A DNA stretch of 64,000 nucleotides, from assembly GCA_963728935.1 (NCBI GenBank), contig CAVSMC010000012.1, positions 248,001 to 312,000 of the forward strand. The letters are read 5' to 3'. The stretch comes from CAVSMC01 sp963728935 (GTDB lineage Bacteria > Pseudomonadota > Gammaproteobacteria > Burkholderiales > Casimicrobiaceae). How positions within the stretch are numbered: position 1 is the stretch's first letter; the number at the start of each line of letters is the position of its first letter. The notes beneath the pieces were generated by a model. The model was not told the origin of the DNA, did no database searches, and was given only the letters and a program-made list of their open reading frames with translations. This document shows, one piece after another, positions 61,417 to 64,000 of this stretch. Made by a program: the position numbers and the translations under genes.

Positions 61417-63117
61417 TCAGCCGGCGGGCTCCCAGTGCTCGATCACGAGCTGCAGCGCTTCGGTGCCGTTCCATTCGTTCACCTCGGGTCGATAGATGGC
61501 ACGGATCGACGCCGGCAGCGGCTCGGCGTGGTTGAACAGGATCGCGGCGAATCGCTCGCCCGCGCGCTCGAGCGCGACGCGCAGGTGCCGCTCGCCGACG
61601 ATGCGCTGATCGCTCACAGTGAACGCTTCGTCGAACAGCGGCGCTGGAAAGCCCTGGCCCCAGACTTCATCGCGCATCAAACGGGCGAGCTCGTACGACA
61701 GCTCACCGGCCGCGAGCTCGCCGTCGCTTTCGAGCGTTCGCAGCAGGTCCTGCGGTCCGAGTTGCTCGCGCGCGATCCGTTCGAAGGCCGCGGCGAAGCG
61801 CGGCAGATCGCGCTCGGCAAGCGACACGCCGGCGGCGACCGCGTGACCGCCGAACTTGTTCACAACGCCAGGTTCTCGCTTGCTCACCAGGTCGAGCGCG
61901 TCACGCAGATGGAAGCCCGCGATCGAGCGGCCGGAGCCCTTGATCTCGTCCGCCGTGCCGCGCGCGAACACGATCGTCGGCCGATGGAAACGGTCTTTCA
62001 GCCGCGATGCGACGATTCCGACCACGCCTTGATGCCAGTCGGGCCGGTACACGCACATCGTGTACGCATCGTTTGCGGCGCTCGCCGTGGCACCGGCTTC
62101 GATTTCGGCGAGCGCCTCCTCGTGCATCGTGCTTTCGACATCACGGCGCTCGCGATTGAGCCTATCGAGCTCGACGGCGAGCGGCAACGCGCTCACCGCC
62201 GTGTCGGCGAGCAGGCATCGGATTCCCACGCTCATGTCCTGCATCCGGCCCGCCGCGTTCAGCCGCGGGCCGGCGACGAAGCCGAGATCGAACGCCGTCG
62301 CGCGCCGCGCGTCGCGGCCCGCCACGTCGAACAGCGCGGCGATCCCCGGCTGCGCGCGCCCCGCGCGAATCCGCGCGAGTCCCTTCGCGACGAGCGAGCG
62401 GTTGACGCGGTCGAGGCGCACGACGTCGGCGACGGTGCCGAGCGCGACGAGGTCGAGCAGCGAGCCGAGATGCGGGTCTTCTCGTGTCGCGAAGTGGCCG
62501 CGCTCGCGCAGCCGCGCGCGCGTGGCGGCGAGCACGTAGAACATCACGCCGACGCCGGCTAGGTGCTTGCACGGGAACGCACAGCCCGGCTGGTTCGGGT
62601 TGACGATCAACGCCGGCGCTGGCAGCGTCGCCGCCGGCAGATGATGGTCGGTGATGAGCACGTCGAACCCGCGCGCGGCCGCCGCCGCGACGCCGTCGTG
62701 GCTCGCGATGCCGTTGTCGACGGTGACGATCAGGCGCGGCGCTTTCGCCGCGGCGAGCGCGACGATCTCGGGGGTGAGCCCGTAGCCGAACTCGAAGCGG
62801 TTCGGTACGATGAAATCGGCGTCGGCACCCATCGCACGAAGGCCGCGCAATCCGACCGCGCAGCCGGTTGCGCCGTCGGCGTCGTAGTCGGCGACGATGA
62901 CGATGCGCTCGCCCGAGCCCACGGCGTCGGCGAGGCGCGTCGCCGCGTCATCGATTCCCTTCAACGACGCGTGCGAGGGCAACCGCGCGAGATCGAGGTC
63001 GAGGTCGTCCGCGCTCGCGACGCCGCGCGTTGCGAAAACACGCGCGAGCACCGGATGCACGCCGGACGCGGCGAGCGCCGCAGCGGTGTCGGGCACGCGT
63101 CGGCGAATGATGTCCAT
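61417..63117 (-). CDS. recJ: Single-stranded-DNA exonuclease RecJ
   Basis: 5'-3' ssDNA exonuclease in recombination and mismatch repair. 566 residues: DHH domain with DYDADG (77-82), VDNG and DHH (157-159), then DHHA1 with GGHAVAAG, and a C-terminal OB region. The ATG at 63117 shares one base with the stop of the upstream gene (TGATG), so translation is coupled. Confidence 0.96.
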   Translation of the reverse strand: MDIIRRRVPDTAAALAASGVHPVLARVFATRGVASADDLDLDLARLPSHASLKGIDDAATRLADAVGSGERIVIVADYDADGATGCAVGLRGLRAMGADADFIVPNRFEFGYGLTPEIVALAAAKAPRLIVTVDNGIASHDGVAAAAARGFDVLITDHHLPAATLPAPALIVNPNQPGCAFPCKHLAGVGVMFYVLAATRARLRERGHFATREDPHLGSLLDLVALGTVADVVRLDRVNRSLVAKGLARIRAGRAQPGIAALFDVAGRDARRATAFDLGFVAGPRLNAAGRMQDMSVGIRCLLADTAVSALPLAVELDRLNRERRDVESTMHEEALAEIEAGATASAANDAYTMCVYRPDWHQGVVGIVASRLKDRFHRPTIVFARGTADEIKGSGRSIAGFHLRDALDLVSKREPGVVNKFGGHAVAAGVSLAERDLPRFAAAFERIAREQLGPQDLLRTLESDGELAAGELSYELARLMRDEVWGQGFPAPLFDEAFTVSDQRIVGERHLRVALERAGERFAAILFNHAEPLPASIRAIYRPEVNEWNGTEALQLVIEHWEPAG

Positions 63118-64000
63118 CACGCGTCCTCGATCGCATGCTGCGCGTGCACGAGCGAGCCGACGTCGGGCTGCGCGATGCGAGCGGCGATTCGAGTCCAAAG
63201 CGACGGCCGTGTCGAGCGCCAGACGAGCGCTTCGCCGGTGCCGTCGGCGACGATCGTCACCGCATCGAGGGCGCCGCGCTCGAGCGCCGCCCACGCAGGT
63301 GTGGCGAACGCACGCTCGACGTGGTCGATGTCGACAGGCGCGTCGAAGGCGACGACGAGCGCGTCTTCGCGGGCGGCGTCAGCCAGCACCGTATCGAGCG
63401 AGCTCGGAAGCGGCTGCGCGGGAGCGCCGGCGAACAGCGCGAGCGCGGCGATCGCCGCGGCGTCGGTCCAGGTGCGAACGCGCGCGACTGTGTCGACGGC
63501 GCTGCGCACAGGCAGGACGCCGCCGGTTTCGAACCAGACGCTGTTCGCTGGCCGCTTGCCTTCGTGCTCGCGCGCGACGTTGACCGGATGCTCGAACAGC
63601 AACATCTGGATTTCGGTCTGCCAACGGTTCCACCTCCGCGCGTCCGTTCCTCCGGGTAGCCGCGCGCGCAACGATTGGCCGCGCGCGGATTCGAGCGGAT
63701 GGGTGGAAAGCGCCGGCGGCGATGCAACGCGCGCGAACCATGCATCGGGTCGCGGTGCGATGAAGACGATCCCGTCGGCGTCGAAGTGCGCGTTCAACGT
63801 CTCGATCAGCGCGCGTGCGTCGTCACGGGCAAGGTCACGAATCGCGCCTTCGAGTCGAACGTCGTCGTGGCCCGCGACGAGCGTGACCGGATAAGCGGCG
63901 AGCCAGTACGCGTTTCCGGGATCGTGCCCGAGCGACGCGAGCCGAATCGGCGCGAGCGGCCAGTCGGTTTGCCGCTGCACGCCGTACATCGGTGCGAGCG
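63117..64000 (-). CDS. RpfE-like protein (putative regulator), 5' end outside window
   Basis: The frame is open to the window edge, so the N-terminus is missing. Visible parts YWLAAYPVTL, LNAHFDADGIVFIAPRPDAWF, EIQMLLFEHPVN and NSVWFETGGVLP match the RpfE group, often annotated as phosphoglycerate mutase-like, found ahead of recJ in Beta- and Gammaproteobacteria. Function is not established. The Met at 63989 lies inside the conserved region and is unlikely to be the start. Confidence 0.8.
   Translation of the reverse strand, partial: LAPMYGVQRQTDWPLAPIRLASLGHDPGNAYWLAAYPVTLVAGHDDVRLEGAIRDLARDDARALIETLNAHFDADGIVFIAPRPDAWFARVASPPALSTHPLESARGQSLRARLPGGTDARRWNRWQTEIQMLLFEHPVNVAREHEGKRPANSVWFETGGVLPVRSAVDTVARVRTWTDAAAIAALALFAGAPAQPLPSSLDTVLADAAREDALVVAFDAPVDIDHVERAFATPAWAALERGALDAVTIVADGTGEALVWRSTRPSLWTRIAARIAQPDVGSLVHAQHAIEDA

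Overview
The window is GC-rich DNA of a betaproteobacterium, most likely Burkholderiales or a close unnamed relative. The evidence is the PhaR/phasin/PhaC/PhaB set lying near pgeF-rluD-bamD (a grouping I remember from Burkholderia-type genomes), an RpfE-type protein in front of recJ, a PuuD urate hydroxylase and an MlaE with a fused STAS domain. It looks chromosomal. I found no rRNA, tRNA, CRISPR array, transposase or prophage. Both window ends cut through genes (otsB on the left, an rpfE-like gene on the right).

Layout. 1-2875: otsB and a membrane-anchored otsA (trehalose synthesis). 3061-9865: ada, an EamA exporter, an aldehyde dehydrogenase, an SDR, a PEBP-like protein and small secreted, GFA-type and membrane proteins. 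9862-25454: a purine-degradation locus. A minus-strand run encodes uraH, xdhA, xdhB, xdhC, a BMP-type ABC importer, puuD and guaD. Facing away from it, a plus-strand run encodes a GntR regulator, puuE and uraD. Two inverted-repeat operator candidates lie between the runs. Together these convert guanine or hypoxanthine to xanthine, urate, 5-hydroxyisourate, OHCU and allantoin, then allantoate.

25471-31457 is an accessory stretch: a HEAT/TPR protein, an RNase Z-like protein, an orphan Hcp, a decayed ArsR-SRPBCC pair, a 2OG-Fe(II) oxygenase, a Rieske oxygenase and a LysR regulator. 31675-39109 holds gcl, hyi, glxR, a glycerate 2-kinase, an allantoate-amidohydrolase-type enzyme and an unusual M20 peptidase. 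This is the glyoxylate-to-phosphoglycerate end of purine use. 39136-46890: a small lipoprotein, a type II NADH dehydrogenase, two divergent paralogous binding proteins and an Mla-type phospholipid transport operon.

47002-53984: rimO and the PHA genes phaR, phaP, phaB and phaC, with a well-formed PhaR-box promoter in front of phaP but no phaA. 54098-64000: a ZIP transporter, pgeF, rluD, bamD, a 976-bp stretch of decayed DNA, a DinG-type helicase, a secreted Cys-containing protein, recJ and the rpfE-like gene.

Six copies of a roughly 75-bp double-hairpin repeat (ATTCCC-N8-GGGAAT type, as in Neisseria dRS3) are scattered from 12.4 to 47 kb. One is embedded in frame in xdhC, and one carries a nested insertion. 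The best candidates for new biology are the two oxygenases between the purine and glyoxylate blocks, and the M20 enzyme that lacks the usual bridging aspartate.
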